DNA of 64,000 bases, taken from NCBI GenBank assembly GCA_913060495.1, contig CAJXRP010000011.1, forward strand, positions 49,608-113,607, read 5' to 3'. Positions within the stretch are counted from its first letter, which is position 1. Every line of letters begins with the position of its first letter. A model generated the notes under the pieces. That model had not been told where the DNA came from. It worked only from the letters and a program-made list of their open reading frames with translations, and made no database searches. This document shows, one piece after another, positions 27,422 through 39,266 of this stretch. The stretch comes from an uncultured Gammaproteobacteria bacterium. GTDB taxonomy: Bacteria; Pseudomonadota; Gammaproteobacteria; Pseudomonadales; Pseudohongiellaceae. A program made the translations under genes and the position numbers.

Positions 27422-27952
27422 TTAGTCACTCAATGGTAAATGGTCTTCGAGTAGTTCCATATCGCGGTCAACTTTTGCTTTCAAATAGTTAGAAGCGAAA
27501 ATCCCCGAAATTGCACCTACCATACCTGCCATTGTTGGGATGGTTGCCATAGACACTCCACCCGCCATTGACTTCGCATCACCACCGCCGGTGACGGCCA
27601 TTACAAAAAACACATTAATCATGCCAGTCACCGTTCCAATTAGCCCAAGCAGCGGGCAGATTGTTACGAGAACTTCGATGATAGGAAGCGTGTTTCGTAC
27701 GTCCAATGAAATTTTGGAAATCATCATGGTGCGTATTTGATGCGCGCTCCAAGATTTAGTATCTGCACGCGCATTCCATGCAGCCAATGTGTTCTTCACA
27801 TTAGCCTTATGGGTAGTATTTATATACCAGATTCTCTCGAAGACTAGTGACCACTTCACTAATAAGAGCATGGCGATGATGTTAAGCACCGGTCCGCCAC
27901 GCTCCATGAAAAGGGTCACAGAGTCAGTAATATCCAGAAACGCAAAATACAT
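27422..27952 (-). CDS. exbB: ExbB-type MotA/TolQ proton channel protein (ExbB2)
   Basis: A 176-residue inner-membrane protein with three membrane helices. The MotA/TolQ/ExbB core is visible in VLVTICPLLGLIGTVTGMIN and GGVSMATIPTMAGMVGAISG, which hold the conserved channel Thr and Gly residues. It powers TonB with the proton gradient. It is short compared with E. coli ExbB (244), as is normal for TtpC-type operons, and follows the longer TtpC-like paralogue by 22 bases. Confidence 0.92.
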   Translation of the reverse strand: MYFAFLDITDSVTLFMERGGPVLNIIAMLLLVKWSLVFERIWYINTTHKANVKNTLAAWNARADTKSWSAHQIRTMMISKISLDVRNTLPIIEVLVTICPLLGLIGTVTGMINVFFVMAVTGGGDAKSMAGGVSMATIPTMAGMVGAISGIFASNYLKAKVDRDMELLEDHLPLSD

Positions 27953-27974
27953 AGTATCTTCCTCTGCTTACTGG

Positions 27975-29363
27975 TTATCGATTCGCAGACTGTTCAGCTT
28001 TCTGCGCGATCATGCCCGTAGCCTGCTCTTCCAGGATATGGATGATGTTGTCAGCACGACTCTTCACTACTGTATGCATGAAGATCGTAGGAATCGCCAC
28101 AACGATACCGAGTACAGTTGTCATCAATGCCGATGAAATACCACCAGCCATGATTGTCGGATCACCTGCACCGTATACCGTGATCTGTTGGAACACCTGA
28201 ATCATACCTGTAACCGTACCAAGCAATCCGCCAAGTGGTGCAATAGTTGCAATCATCTTGATCAGAGTAAGCATGCTTTCGAGTGAAGGCGTTTCTTGCA
28301 GAATCGCTTCGCCTAATTTCAGTTCCAGTGTTTCAGTATCAGCACTTGGATTTGACTCAGCGACCAGCAAGACTCTACCCAATGGGTTGTTCTTAGATGC
28401 TTTGTCGCTCTTAAGCTGGCTGCGTACTTTAATTGAAACTAGAGACAAGATTAGAAGTCGCAAGAAGCCAATTAAGATACCAACAACACCTACACCGATA
28501 ATGATAAAACCAATGGTGCCTGAGTTATTTCGAACCTGCTCTTCTACAGATGGGAAGTTAACTAGGTTAGCCATGACCTGGCCGCCCACACCACCAGTCG
28601 GGTCGATACCGACCTTGGTGAAGCCACTGCTCGCACTTTCTAGTGCGCTAGCGGCGCTCAAGAGAGCTCCATCTGGCTGACGAGGTAGAACCTGTAGATG
28701 GCCGATATCGCCATCGTAGCTTAGGTACTCACCTTCGGAGATCGCGTTGAAATTACCAATACGAACTACGCTGCGGTTTACAGTTTCGCCAGTAGGCAAT
28801 GAAACGTCACCGTTGAATTTCGCAACACGTGCAGACTCTACTACTTCTTGTTGCATGTAGAACCAGAAGCGCTCTATTTCATCTGGATTCAACTGCTCAA
28901 TGGTGCTGCCCGCTTTCGCGATGAACTCTTCAATAAATTCAGAACGACCAGGATATTGAGCACTGATCAATGAATTTTCGAAATTGCTCAGGAAGTCACC
29001 GGCGACGCCTTGCAGCGTACCGAAAAGTTCGTTCAGGTCACCACGACGGTCGCGTAGGATGTCGCGCTTGTCGCGTATGATGATTTCGTTAGCTTCGAAC
29101 TGATCACTAAGATTTGATTGCGTTTGTTCTTGCTCAACAATGCGCTCATTCGTAGTGTCGAGAATCTGTTGCTGACGATTCGCATTCTGTTCGAATTCCT
29201 GTTGACGCTGGACATATTCTGCCGATTCAGAAACGCGATCGTTCTCAACTAAGTCTAATAAATTAGAAAGAGACGTAGCATTCTGCGCCAAGACTAGGTT
29301 AGAAGTCAGTCCAAGCAGACAGGCTGTAGCCGTTAGGCCAGTAATCTTAAGCAGGTTTCTCAT
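27975..29363 (-). CDS. TtpC-like MotA/TolQ/ExbB protein with periplasmic coiled-coil domain
   Basis: A 462-residue exported membrane protein. A signal peptide (about residues 1-26) is followed by a coiled-coil-rich periplasmic region (about 30-260), a membrane helix near 285-310 (GTIGFIIIGVGVVGILIGFL) and a C-terminal ExbB-like domain with TIAPLGGLLGTVTGMI and GGISSALMTTVLGIVVAIPT. This is the layout of TtpC, an extra energiser component needed with ExbB2/ExbD2/TonB2 in Vibrio. Its ATG overlaps the DUF3450 stop. Confidence 0.88.
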   Translation of the reverse strand: MRNLLKITGLTATACLLGLTSNLVLAQNATSLSNLLDLVENDRVSESAEYVQRQQEFEQNANRQQQILDTTNERIVEQEQTQSNLSDQFEANEIIIRDKRDILRDRRGDLNELFGTLQGVAGDFLSNFENSLISAQYPGRSEFIEEFIAKAGSTIEQLNPDEIERFWFYMQQEVVESARVAKFNGDVSLPTGETVNRSVVRIGNFNAISEGEYLSYDGDIGHLQVLPRQPDGALLSAASALESASSGFTKVGIDPTGGVGGQVMANLVNFPSVEEQVRNNSGTIGFIIIGVGVVGILIGFLRLLILSLVSIKVRSQLKSDKASKNNPLGRVLLVAESNPSADTETLELKLGEAILQETPSLESMLTLIKMIATIAPLGGLLGTVTGMIQVFQQITVYGAGDPTIMAGGISSALMTTVLGIVVAIPTIFMHTVVKSRADNIIHILEEQATGMIAQKAEQSANR

Positions 29364-30163
29364 TGTGCCACCTCCGGAGCCAATACAGGCAGTTCAATGA
29401 TTTTTGGTGCATCCAAGTTTGATGCTACGCGGATAGCAGTCTGAACTGCTGTTCTATAGTCACCAGCAGGAAGTTCTACCCACTGTCGTGAATTGTTGTC
29501 CCATGCTCCAGTAACCTGACGGTCAGTGGATTGGTACATCAAAGCAACACGTCCGATTCGAACGATGTTCACGTCGCGCTCCGCGCCGTTGATTTCTATC
29601 ACATCAGGATATGTGGCATTGGTACGGCCGTAAGTCGCTTCTGTTTGATAAATCACCAAGACTTGACGAAACTTCTCTGCGATGGATACATCGGGATTGT
29701 CAATAGCATCTCGAGCAAACTGAAGTCGGTTGGCACGTTCAGCAACCTGGAAAGGATAGTCCAATTCGACGAATTGCTCGATGCTTGAAAGCATCTTCTC
29801 CATCAATAGTGGTATCTCGCGAGTAATCGATTCAACGCTTGCGATAGACTCATCCAGAGTAGCGATATTGTCTTCTTGAATAGAAACTGACTTACGGAAG
29901 CCAGCATTTAGTACAAGCAACGCCTCTAATGCGTCGTTCTGGCGCTTAAAATCTTCAAACGTTGAGCTAGTTGAATTTGCTAAGCGATTGATTTGTTCTT
30001 GAAGACTAGCGGCTTCGCTATTCTTAGCCGCAATAACGTCCATAGCCTCATCAAGAATACTGCTATCTACGAGAATTTCCGCAGCTTGAGCCGAAGCCAT
30101 GATGCAAGACATGAGCAATGCTAGAGCAGTCATACTCATATTTGTAATTCGACGGTTTTTCAT
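29360..30163 (-). CDS. DUF3450 family periplasmic protein
   Basis: A 267-residue exported protein with a signal peptide (cleavage near AQAAE at about residue 28) and a long coiled coil (about 35-130). The rest is a compact domain with IVRIGRVALMYQSTDRQ. This matches DUF3450, which almost always opens TtpC-exbB-exbD-tonB operons in marine gammaproteobacteria. It probably acts with the TtpC periplasmic coiled coil, though its exact job is not established. It is the first gene of the operon, and the upstream gap holds inverted repeats. Confidence 0.88.
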   Translation of the reverse strand: MKNRRITNMSMTALALLMSCIMASAQAAEILVDSSILDEAMDVIAAKNSEAASLQEQINRLANSTSSTFEDFKRQNDALEALLVLNAGFRKSVSIQEDNIATLDESIASVESITREIPLLMEKMLSSIEQFVELDYPFQVAERANRLQFARDAIDNPDVSIAEKFRQVLVIYQTEATYGRTNATYPDVIEINGAERDVNIVRIGRVALMYQSTDRQVTGAWDNNSRQWVELPAGDYRTAVQTAIRVASNLDAPKIIELPVLAPEVAQ

Positions 30164-30633
30164 GTGCCATCCTATTTTCTTGTTAAATAATCAGATCTGA
30201 ACTATCAAGTTTCTGCTGTAGATCAAAAATTCAGCAGTAACTAGCTCAAACACGACAAACTATTATTTTTCCTAGTGCCAGCTAACTGACACCCAACTTA
30301 ACCGTCTGAGAATTCCGTGATTTTTCTAAATCTCTCGTGACCGACAGCTTTCCGTGAAATAAAGCGTACTGATGGTTACCAATCTACCCAAACTTTAAAA
30401 GTTTGAGACGCTTCGTAACCAATCAATTAACTTTATTATTAGCCAAAAATATAATGACTAATAAGTCCCTTAAATTCAGCATTTTATGCATGAATTTCGA
30501 GTAAGACTATCACACTACATCGCGCTTTTAGAACCTTTTAGATTAGAAAAGTTAAGTGCGACGGGAGTGATAGTTCAGAGTACGTTTGAAGAAAATATAA
30601 GAGGGGAAATACGAGGGGGAAACTGGCTGGAAA
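30164..30633. other. Leader region of the TonB2 operon with inverted repeats
   Basis: About 470 bp without a credible gene. It contains CAAACTTT-A-AAAGTTTG (30389-30405), an 8-bp inverted repeat with one central base, and TTATTAG/CTAATAA (30436-30442 and 30458-30464, 15 bases apart) in AT-rich DNA. Either could be an operator or promoter element for the DUF3450-TonB operon. No convincing Fur box is seen. Confidence 0.4.
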
Positions 30634-30646
30634 TTACCAACCAGTT
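30621..30646 (-). terminator. Hairpin downstream of sucD
   Basis: AACTGGCTGG (30621-30630) pairs with CCAACCAGTT (30637-30646) across a six-base loop with one mismatch. The arm near sucD belongs to a tandem duplication. No T-run follows on the minus strand, so termination strength is uncertain. Confidence 0.5.
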
Positions 30647-30689
30647 ATTTCTCAAAGACCGTTACCAACCAGTTATTTCGGAAAGACCG
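30634..30689. repeat. 28-bp tandem duplication at the sucD stop codon
   Basis: Positions 30634-30661 and 30662-30689 are direct copies differing at two adjacent bases (TC against GG). The second copy encodes the last residues and the stop of sucD, and the first lies just beyond the stop. It looks like a recent duplication. Confidence 0.85.
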
Positions 30690-31534
30690 TTGCCAATCTC
30701 AGCGAGTGAACGAACTGTCTTTACGCCGGCATCTTGTAGTGCAGCAAATTTTTCATCAGCAGTTCCCTTGCCACCGGAAATGATTGCACCAGCATGGCCC
30801 ATTCTTTTTCCAGCAGGCGCAGTTACACCAGCAATGTAAGCAACAACAGGCTTCGTTACATTGGCTTTTATGTAAGCCGCAGCCTCTTCTTCAGCAGTGC
30901 CGCCGATCTCGCCGATCATTACGATGGCTTCAGTCTGTGGATCTGCCTCAAAAAGAGCTAACACATCGATAAAGTTAGAACCTGGAATAGGATCACCACC
31001 GATACCAACACATGACGATTGCCCAAAACCGTGATCAGTAGTCTGCTTGACCGCCTCATACGTTAGAGTTCCTGATCGAGATACAATGCCTACCTTACCC
31101 GGCAAATGGATGTGGCCAGGCATGATACCGATTTTGCATTCGCCAGGAGTTATGACACCTGGACAGTTAGGTCCAATCAACCGTACACCGAGTTGGTCGC
31201 ATTTTTCTTTCGCCACCAACATATCTAAAGTCGGAATACCTTCAGTGATACAAACAATTAGCTTGATCCCGGAATTTGCTGCTTCAAGGATTGAGTCCTT
31301 GCAGAACGCCGCTGGAACATAAATCACAGAGGCGTCAGCACCAGTTTCGTCGAACGCTTCCTTTACTGTATTAAATACCGGCAGGTCGAGATGAACCTGA
31401 CCACCCTTACCTGGTGTTACGCCACCAACCATTTTCGTGCCGTACTCGATAGCCTGCTCGGAATGGAATGTACCCTGGGATCCGGTAAAACCCTGACAGA
31501 TAACTTTAGTGTCCTTATTAATCAAAATGCTCAT
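30662..31534 (-). CDS. sucD: Succinyl-CoA synthetase, alpha subunit
   Basis: A 290-residue subunit that binds CoA and carries the phosphorylated histidine in the step succinyl-CoA to succinate with ATP or GTP formation. The N-terminal Rossmann part reads [18 protein letters not shown]. The active-site His lies in [18 protein letters not shown] near residue 246, and [12 protein letters not shown] is the CoA-side loop. The ATG overlaps the sucC stop. Its 3' end is duplicated just after the stop codon. Confidence 0.97.
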   Translation of the reverse strand: MSILINKDTKVICQGFTGSQGTFHSEQAIEYGTKMVGGVTPGKGGQVHLDLPVFNTVKEAFDETGADASVIYVPAAFCKDSILEAANSGIKLIVCITEGIPTLDMLVAKEKCDQLGVRLIGPNCPGVITPGECKIGIMPGHIHLPGKVGIVSRSGTLTYEAVKQTTDHGFGQSSCVGIGGDPIPGSNFIDVLALFEADPQTEAIVMIGEIGGTAEEEAAAYIKANVTKPVVAYIAGVTAPAGKRMGHAGAIISGGKGTADEKFAALQDAGVKTVRSLAEIGNGLSEITGW

Positions 31535-32700
31535 TGTGCACCCCCGGCTGCAGCGACAACTTTTTCAGCTGCATCGGAAAGACTGGTTGCGGCAATAATA
31601 TTCAGACCACTCTTCTCTAATACTTCTCTGCCCAATTCGGCATTGTTTCCTTCTAAACGAACTACCACAGGCACTTCTACTCCCACTTCATTGACTGCGC
31701 CGATTACGCCTTCAGCTATCAGGTCACAGCGTACGATTCCGCCAAAGATATTGACCAGCACTGCAGCCACATTCTCATCGGAAAGAATAATCTTAAACGC
31801 TTCGGTAACACGCTCTTTCGTGGCGCCGCCACCTACATCAAGGAAGTTAGCTGGGCTGCCACCATGTAACTGCACGATATCCATCGTACCCATGGCCAAA
31901 CCCGCACCATTTACCATACAGCCAATATTGCCATCTAGAGCAACATAGTTGAGCTCCCACTGTGCAGCTTGTGCTTCACGCTCATCATCCTGGCTTGGGT
32001 CATGCATCTCTCGTAGCTTAGGCTGGCGATACATAGCATTGCCATCGATGTTGATCTTGCCATCCAAGCAATGCAGATTGCCTTCATCTGTAATTACCAA
32101 TGGATTGATCTCGAGTAGCGCAAGATCCATGTCATGAAATAATTTCGACAAACCAAGGAACAGATTAGTGAATTGTTTAATCTGTACACCTTTTAAGCCT
32201 AAGCGAAATGCCAGATCCCTACCCTGATACGGCTGAGCGCCTGTCAAAGGGTCGATGGTGGCTTTTAAAATTTTCTCAGGCGTTTCGGCAGCTACCTTCT
32301 CAATCTCGACACCACCTTCAACAGAAGCCATGAATACTACGCGACGCGTCGAGCGGTCTACTACAGCCCCAAGATAGAGTTCCTGATCAATGTCAGTACA
32401 TGTTTCCACCAAAATTTTGGCGACTGGTTGTCCACCAGCATCCGTTTGATAGGTAACCATCTGCTTACCAAGCCATTGCTCTGCAAACGCTTCCGCTTGC
32501 TCAGGGGTATCGACGAGCTTAACGCCTCCAGCCTTGCCTCGGCCCCCCGCGTGCACCTGCGCCTTTACGACCCATTTGCTACCACCGATTTTCTTGGCTG
32601 CTGCTGCGGCTTCGCTTGCTGTATCTACGGCAATGCCTTCTGATACGGGAAGCCCGTACTCGGCAAATAGCTGCTTCGCCTGATATTCATGTAAATTCAT
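31531..32700 (-). CDS. sucC: Succinyl-CoA synthetase, beta subunit
   Basis: A 389-residue ATP-grasp subunit. It opens [19 protein letters not shown], the conserved family start, and has [14 protein letters not shown] for nucleotide binding near residue 45. [12 protein letters not shown] and [11 protein letters not shown] follow, then [15 protein letters not shown] and [10 protein letters not shown] for the succinate/phosphate site. Its stop overlaps the sucD start, so the two subunits are translated together. Confidence 0.97.
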   Translation of the reverse strand: MNLHEYQAKQLFAEYGLPVSEGIAVDTASEAAAAAKKIGGSKWVVKAQVHAGGRGKAGGVKLVDTPEQAEAFAEQWLGKQMVTYQTDAGGQPVAKILVETCTDIDQELYLGAVVDRSTRRVVFMASVEGGVEIEKVAAETPEKILKATIDPLTGAQPYQGRDLAFRLGLKGVQIKQFTNLFLGLSKLFHDMDLALLEINPLVITDEGNLHCLDGKINIDGNAMYRQPKLREMHDPSQDDEREAQAAQWELNYVALDGNIGCMVNGAGLAMGTMDIVQLHGGSPANFLDVGGGATKERVTEAFKIILSDENVAAVLVNIFGGIVRCDLIAEGVIGAVNEVGVEVPVVVRLEGNNAELGREVLEKSGLNIIAATSLSDAAEKVVAAAGGAQ

Positions 32701-32750
32701 TTACGCTCCATCCAGTTATCTAACTTATTCTCAAGCCCAGCAATATCAAA

Positions 32751-34211
<1,461 letters not shown>

Positions 34212-34272
34212 TCAATTCTGTAATTTAATAAGCTAGGCATTCAGCGCTGCATCACAGGCCAGTGCGCCGTGG

Positions 34273-35502
34273 TTAAATTTCTAATAGAAGTCGTGTCGGG
34301 TCTTCTAGTAATTCTTTAACAGTAACTAGAAATTGCACCGCCTCTTTACCATCGATCATTCTGTGATCGTAAGAAAGCGCCAGATACATCATAGGCAACA
34401 CCACTACCTCACCGGAAACAGCCATCGGGCGTTCTTGAATTTTATGCATGCCCAGAATAGCAGTCTGCGGAGGATTCAAGATGGGCGTCGACAACAAGGA
34501 ACCGAATACACCACCATTCGAGATGGTAAAAGTGCCGCCTAACATCTCATCGATGGATAACTTTCCATCTCTTGCCTTTAATCCAAAATCTCTAATCTGC
34601 TTTTCGACTTGCGCTAACCCCATAGAATCAACGTTGCGTAGAACCGGCACTACTAGCCCCCGAGGAGAAGAAACGGCTACGCCGATGTCCTGATAGCCGT
34701 GATACACAACATCTCCTCCATCTAGAGATGCATTTACCGCTGGATAGCGCTTCAACGCCTCCGTACAGGCACGCACAAAAAATGACATAAAGCCAAGTCG
34801 CGTACCATCGTGAGCTTTCTCGAACTCTTCCTTATAACGATTGCGAATATCCATAACTGGCTTCATATTCACTTCGTTAAATGTGGTTAGCATCGCAGTA
34901 GATTGGCTGGCATGCAGCAATCGTTCAGCAACCTTTGCCCGCAGACGGCTCATTGGCACGCGCTCTTCGAGACGCCCTTCTTCGGAGACCCCAATGCTAG
35001 CGGCAGCCTTAACTGAGCTGACCGCAGCCACTGGCTGCGATGTTGAACCTGACTCCAGTTTCTTTAGGATGTCTTCTTTGGTAATTCTTCCGTCCTTACC
35101 ACTGCCCGCGATCGAAGCAGAATCTAGATCATTCTCTTCTATTAGCTTCTTTGCAGCAGGACTGATCATTGCTTCGGCTTCGCTCGATGCGGCCTCAGCC
35201 TGTGCCGCTGGAGGCGCTTGCGCTTCAACCTCGGCCGCAGCAGCAACTGCCGCCTGCTTGCCATCACTGGGCAATACGCTTCCGATAGCTTGATTACTTA
35301 CTATGGTTTCACCAGCTTCTTTCAGAATCTCTTTTAAGGTGCCATCTGTAGGTGATACGACCTCAATGACAACCTTGTCAGTCTCAATGTCTACGAGTAG
35401 TTCGTCCCGTGCAACTGTATCGCCTACATTCTTATACCAATTAGCGATCGTTCCATCGGGCACCGATTCAGGTAATGTGGGGGCCTTGATTTCAATAGTC
35501 AT
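34273..35502 (-). CDS. sucB: Dihydrolipoamide succinyltransferase (E2)
   Basis: A 409-residue core enzyme of the 2-oxoglutarate dehydrogenase complex. One lipoyl domain (1-80) has the lipoylated Lys in [14 protein letters not shown]. An Ala/Pro-rich linker follows, then the E1/E3-binding domain ([15 protein letters not shown], about 113-150) and the catalytic domain ending in [12 protein letters not shown] with the active His and Asp. The interval to sucA is 40 bases. Confidence 0.96.
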   Translation of the reverse strand: MTIEIKAPTLPESVPDGTIANWYKNVGDTVARDELLVDIETDKVVIEVVSPTDGTLKEILKEAGETIVSNQAIGSVLPSDGKQAAVAAAAEVEAQAPPAAQAEAASSEAEAMISPAAKKLIEENDLDSASIAGSGKDGRITKEDILKKLESGSTSQPVAAVSSVKAAASIGVSEEGRLEERVPMSRLRAKVAERLLHASQSTAMLTTFNEVNMKPVMDIRNRYKEEFEKAHDGTRLGFMSFFVRACTEALKRYPAVNASLDGGDVVYHGYQDIGVAVSSPRGLVVPVLRNVDSMGLAQVEKQIRDFGLKARDGKLSIDEMLGGTFTISNGGVFGSLLSTPILNPPQTAILGMHKIQERPMAVSGEVVVLPMMYLALSYDHRMIDGKEAVQFLVTVKELLEDPTRLLLEI

Positions 35503-35542
35503 ATATAGTCCTTACTAACACCTTCTATTGTGCGCGAACACG

Positions 35543-38374
35543 CTAGCTTAATGCTTGATCGATAAATTCGTTTAGCTGACTTAAATGCAGTGCAGGATAA
35601 CCCGCTGCCGCTGCGGCTGATGCCTCTCTGCCTACATACTCCAGGTAGACAGATGGGAAATGCTCTTGAATTGGACGCCTCAAATGATGCTGGCTAGAAT
35701 ACCAGGCGCCCTGATTCATCGGTTCTTCCTGACACCAAGCAATTGATGTCAGGTTTTTATACTGAAGCAGGCACTTTGAAAAATCGTCCTGCGGGAATGG
35801 GTATAACTGCTCGAGTCGAATGATCGCTATATCATCTATCTCTCGTTCGCGCCTTGCAGTACGCAAATCGTAATAGACTTTTCCGCTACAAACTATTAAT
35901 CGGCGAACCTTCTCGACGTCTAGATCATCTGTTTCATCTAGCACAACCTGAAAGCTTCCTTCGGCCATCTCTTCTAGTGAAGAAACAGACTCCTTATGCC
36001 GCAACAGACTCTTTGGCGACATAACAATTAGAGGCTTGCGCAGAGGGCACAGAACTTGTTTTCTCAACATGTGAAAAACTTGCGCTGAAGTTGTGGGTAG
36101 GCAAACCTGAATATTGTGTTCCGCGCATAGCTGGAGAAAACGCTCCAGTCGCGCAGAGGAATGTTCCGGGCCTTGCCCTTCGTAGCCATGTGGCAGCAAT
36201 AGCGTTAAGCCACAGAGTCGCTGCCATTTATGCTCGCCACTCGTAATAAATTGATCAATAACGACCTGTGCCGAATTTGCGAAGTCACCAAACTGCGCTT
36301 CCCAAACCACCAAGGCGTTAGGCATGGTAGTCGCGTAGCCATACTCAAAGGCAAGCACTGCAACCTCTGAAAGCAGCGAATCGTAGATTGCGAATCCATC
36401 CGTCTCTTCTATAAGACTCTTTAGTGGTATGTGAGTCTCACCAGTTTTTTGATCGAACAAAACAGCATGCCTGTGCGAAAAGGTGCCACGACCCACATCC
36501 TGTCCTGTAATACGAATCTTATTGCCGCTGGTTAGAATGCTCGCATACGCTAAGGTTTCTGCGAATCCCCAATCCACGGGAATGTCACCGGCTGCCATCT
36601 TCGCGCGATCATCGATAACCCGCTTAACTTGTCGCTGAAGCGTAAAATCTTTTGGCACTTCTGCAAGTTTCTTAGCGATAGCCTGCAAATTCTTAAGGGG
36701 CATCGATGTATTAAAGAACGGACTCCAGTCGTGACCGATGTACGGACTCCAATCAACAAATAGCTCTATCGAAGGCTCCTTAACCAAGCTTTTCGCGACG
36801 TGCTCACCAGTATCCAAAGCGGTGCGATAGTTCGAATTTATAGCATCCGCTTCTTCAATTGAGACAACGTTTTCCTTGGCAAGGCGCTCGGCATAAAGAA
36901 CGCGAGTGGACTTGTGTTGCTTAATAGCAGCATACATAAGGGGCTGTGTAGATGCGGGCTCATCGGTTTCATTGTGCCCGCGACGTCGATAACAGACTAG
37001 ATCAATAACAACGTCTTTCTTAAATTTGTACTTAAAATCCAGCGCAAGCTGTGTAACGAACAAAACAGCTTCAGGATCATCGGCGTTCACATGGAAAATG
37101 GGCGCCTGAATCATACGGGCCACATCAGTACAGTATTCACTAGAGCGCGCGTCATCCTGACGACTTGTAGTAAAGCCAACCTGATTATTGATGATTATGT
37201 GTACAGTACCACCGGTCTTGTAGGCGCGTGTCTGAGACATCTGGAATGTCTCCATAACCACACCCTGGCCCGCAAACGCGGCATCGCCATGAATGATAAT
37301 CGGCAGTACCAGGTGACCTTCTTCGTCTTTACGTCGGAACTGTCTGGCACGCACCGATCCTTCTACCACTGGAGCAACAATTTCCAGATGCGAGGGGTTG
37401 AATGCCATCGCCATATGGACTTCACCACCAGCGGTCATGATGTTAGAGGAAAATCCCTGGTGATATTTCACATCACCCGAACTTTTGTAGATTGCTTTAC
37501 CCTCGAACTCATCAAACAGGTCCGCTGGGTTTTTACCTAAAAGATTAACCAGTACGTTTAGACGACCACGGTGTGCCATCCCGAGTACGATTTCTTTCAC
37601 TCCAAATTTTCCAGCGCGCTGCACCAATTCATCCAGCGCGGGAATTAGGCTTTCGCCACCTTCCAAACCAAAGCGCTTGGTTCCCGGATACTTTGAATCC
37701 AGGTGTTTCTCCAAACCTTCAGCAGCGGACAGCCTTTCCAGCAAGTGACGCTTAACTTCGTCTTCAAATACTGGATAACCATCATTGCTTTCAATGTGCT
37801 GCTGTATCCATTGCTTCTCCTCGAGATTTACTATGTGCATGAACTCATAGCCGATCGAGTTACAGTAGATGCGCTCTAGTGAGTCTACAATCTCCCTGAG
37901 AGGTGCACGATCTTTACTAATGTAAAGAGAACCAGTCTGGAAAACAGTAGAGTAATCAATGGGAGACAAATCGTGGAATTCGAGCTCTAGATCTTGCACG
38001 CTTTCGCGATACATCAGCGATAGCGGATCGAGATCTGCCTTCTGGTGGCCACGAACGCGATAGGAGCTTATCAGCTGCAAAACTTGAACTTGCTTACTTT
38101 CGTGCTCGGAATTAACAACTGCATCGTTGCTGAGCACTGGAGCAAAACGACTAGCTTTACCTAGTGACTTAAATTCATTTTCGATAGCGGCATGAGAGAC
38201 ATCCGGACCTGCTTCATCGTTGGCAGCAGCTAAGGATTGAAAAAAGTCCTTCCACTCACTGGGAACAGATTCGGAGTCAACCAAGAAGTCTTCATACAAT
38301 TCTTCGACATATGCTGCATTCGACCCCGAGAGGTGGCCGGTGCTGCGCATTATTTCAAGTAAGCTGTCTTGCAT
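35543..38374 (-). CDS. sucA: 2-oxoglutarate dehydrogenase E1 component
   Basis: A 943-residue thiamine-diphosphate enzyme that decarboxylates 2-oxoglutarate. The ATG at 38374 has a GGAAG ribosome site and gives the standard start MQDSLLEIMRSTGHLSG. An in-frame codon at 38419 would add 15 atypical residues. KRFGLEGGESLIPALD, GMAHRGRLNVLVNLLGK, the TPP-binding HGDAAFAGQGVVMET and GHNETDEPASTQPLMY are all diagnostic. Size is like E. coli SucA (933). It follows sdhB by 80 bases, the classical sdh-suc order. Confidence 0.97.
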   Translation of the reverse strand: MQDSLLEIMRSTGHLSGSNAAYVEELYEDFLVDSESVPSEWKDFFQSLAAANDEAGPDVSHAAIENEFKSLGKASRFAPVLSNDAVVNSEHESKQVQVLQLISSYRVRGHQKADLDPLSLMYRESVQDLELEFHDLSPIDYSTVFQTGSLYISKDRAPLREIVDSLERIYCNSIGYEFMHIVNLEEKQWIQQHIESNDGYPVFEDEVKRHLLERLSAAEGLEKHLDSKYPGTKRFGLEGGESLIPALDELVQRAGKFGVKEIVLGMAHRGRLNVLVNLLGKNPADLFDEFEGKAIYKSSGDVKYHQGFSSNIMTAGGEVHMAMAFNPSHLEIVAPVVEGSVRARQFRRKDEEGHLVLPIIIHGDAAFAGQGVVMETFQMSQTRAYKTGGTVHIIINNQVGFTTSRQDDARSSEYCTDVARMIQAPIFHVNADDPEAVLFVTQLALDFKYKFKKDVVIDLVCYRRRGHNETDEPASTQPLMYAAIKQHKSTRVLYAERLAKENVVSIEEADAINSNYRTALDTGEHVAKSLVKEPSIELFVDWSPYIGHDWSPFFNTSMPLKNLQAIAKKLAEVPKDFTLQRQVKRVIDDRAKMAAGDIPVDWGFAETLAYASILTSGNKIRITGQDVGRGTFSHRHAVLFDQKTGETHIPLKSLIEETDGFAIYDSLLSEVAVLAFEYGYATTMPNALVVWEAQFGDFANSAQVVIDQFITSGEHKWQRLCGLTLLLPHGYEGQGPEHSSARLERFLQLCAEHNIQVCLPTTSAQVFHMLRKQVLCPLRKPLIVMSPKSLLRHKESVSSLEEMAEGSFQVVLDETDDLDVEKVRRLIVCSGKVYYDLRTARREREIDDIAIIRLEQLYPFPQDDFSKCLLQYKNLTSIAWCQEEPMNQGAWYSSQHHLRRPIQEHFPSVYLEYVGREASAAAAAGYPALHLSQLNEFIDQALS

Positions 38375-38454
38375 ACTACTTCCTTTTAACCTCGCTCTAA
38401 GTGGCGATGTTAGTTTCAAGGCGGCTAGAGACTACGGCACATTGGGAGAGTTTA

Positions 38455-39162
38455 TTAAGTGCCCTGCTGAATTAACATCGAGCGAATATGACCAATCGCT
38501 CTAGTTGGATTCAAACCCTTAGGACAAACAGCTACGCAATTCATGATTCCGCGACAACGAAATACACTAAACGGATCATCCAATCCAGCCAGTCTCTCTA
38601 CATCTGCCGTATCTCGCGTATCTGCAAGAAAACGATAGGCCTGCAATAAACCTGCAGGGCCAATGAATTTGTCTGGATTCCACCAGAACGAAGGACAGTT
38701 TGTACTACAGCATGCGCAGAGTATGCATTCGTAAAGGCCGTCCAACTTCGCTCTGTCTTCGGGCGATTGCAGACGCTCGATAGCAGGTGGAGCAGTATCG
38801 TTGATCAAGTAAGGCTTAATCTTTTCGTATTGCTTATAAAAAATCGACATATCCACGACCAGGTCGCGAATAACTGGCAAGCCAGGAAGAGGACGCAACA
38901 CCAGCTTGCCACCCGGCTTAACTACCGAGGACATTGGCGTAATACAAGCCAGACCATTATTCCCGTTTATGTTCATGCCGTCAGAACCGCAGACACCCTC
39001 TCTGCATGAGCGACGATAAACAACACTTGGATCTTGCTGCTTTGCCAACGCCAATACGTCTAGCACCATCAAGTCCTTGTCTTCGGGCAACTGCACCTCG
39101 ACGTCTTGCATGATTGGCTTTTCATCTGTATCAGGGTTGTAGCGATATATGCTTACTAACAC
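38455..39162 (-). CDS. sdhB: Succinate dehydrogenase iron-sulfur subunit
   Basis: A 235-residue subunit that carries electrons from the flavoprotein to quinone through three clusters. [2Fe-2S] ligands are in RRSCREGVCGSDGMNINGNN. The [4Fe-4S] and [3Fe-4S] ligands are in CILCACCSTNCPSFWW and CRGIMNCVAVCPKGLNP. Size matches E. coli SdhB (238). It follows sdhA after about 104 bases and precedes sucA. Confidence 0.97.
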   Translation of the reverse strand: MLVSIYRYNPDTDEKPIMQDVEVQLPEDKDLMVLDVLALAKQQDPSVVYRRSCREGVCGSDGMNINGNNGLACITPMSSVVKPGGKLVLRPLPGLPVIRDLVVDMSIFYKQYEKIKPYLINDTAPPAIERLQSPEDRAKLDGLYECILCACCSTNCPSFWWNPDKFIGPAGLLQAYRFLADTRDTADVERLAGLDDPFSVFRCRGIMNCVAVCPKGLNPTRAIGHIRSMLIQQGT

Positions 39163-39266
39163 GGCTCACCTTTTAATATTTTTAATATTTGTAGTATCTG
39201 CAGCTTCTTACTGCATATGGCTGCGCATCAATTACGCAGACTTCATGTTCAATTTTTAAGTCCGCT

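Noticed and set aside
30486..30839. Plus-strand frame opposite the sucD end
   Set aside because: Most of it is antisense to sucD and the rest overlaps the hairpin and duplication; no homology is seen.
37091..37540. 149-codon plus-strand frame inside sucA
   Set aside because: It is antisense to conserved TPP-binding motifs of sucA, which explain the codon pattern.
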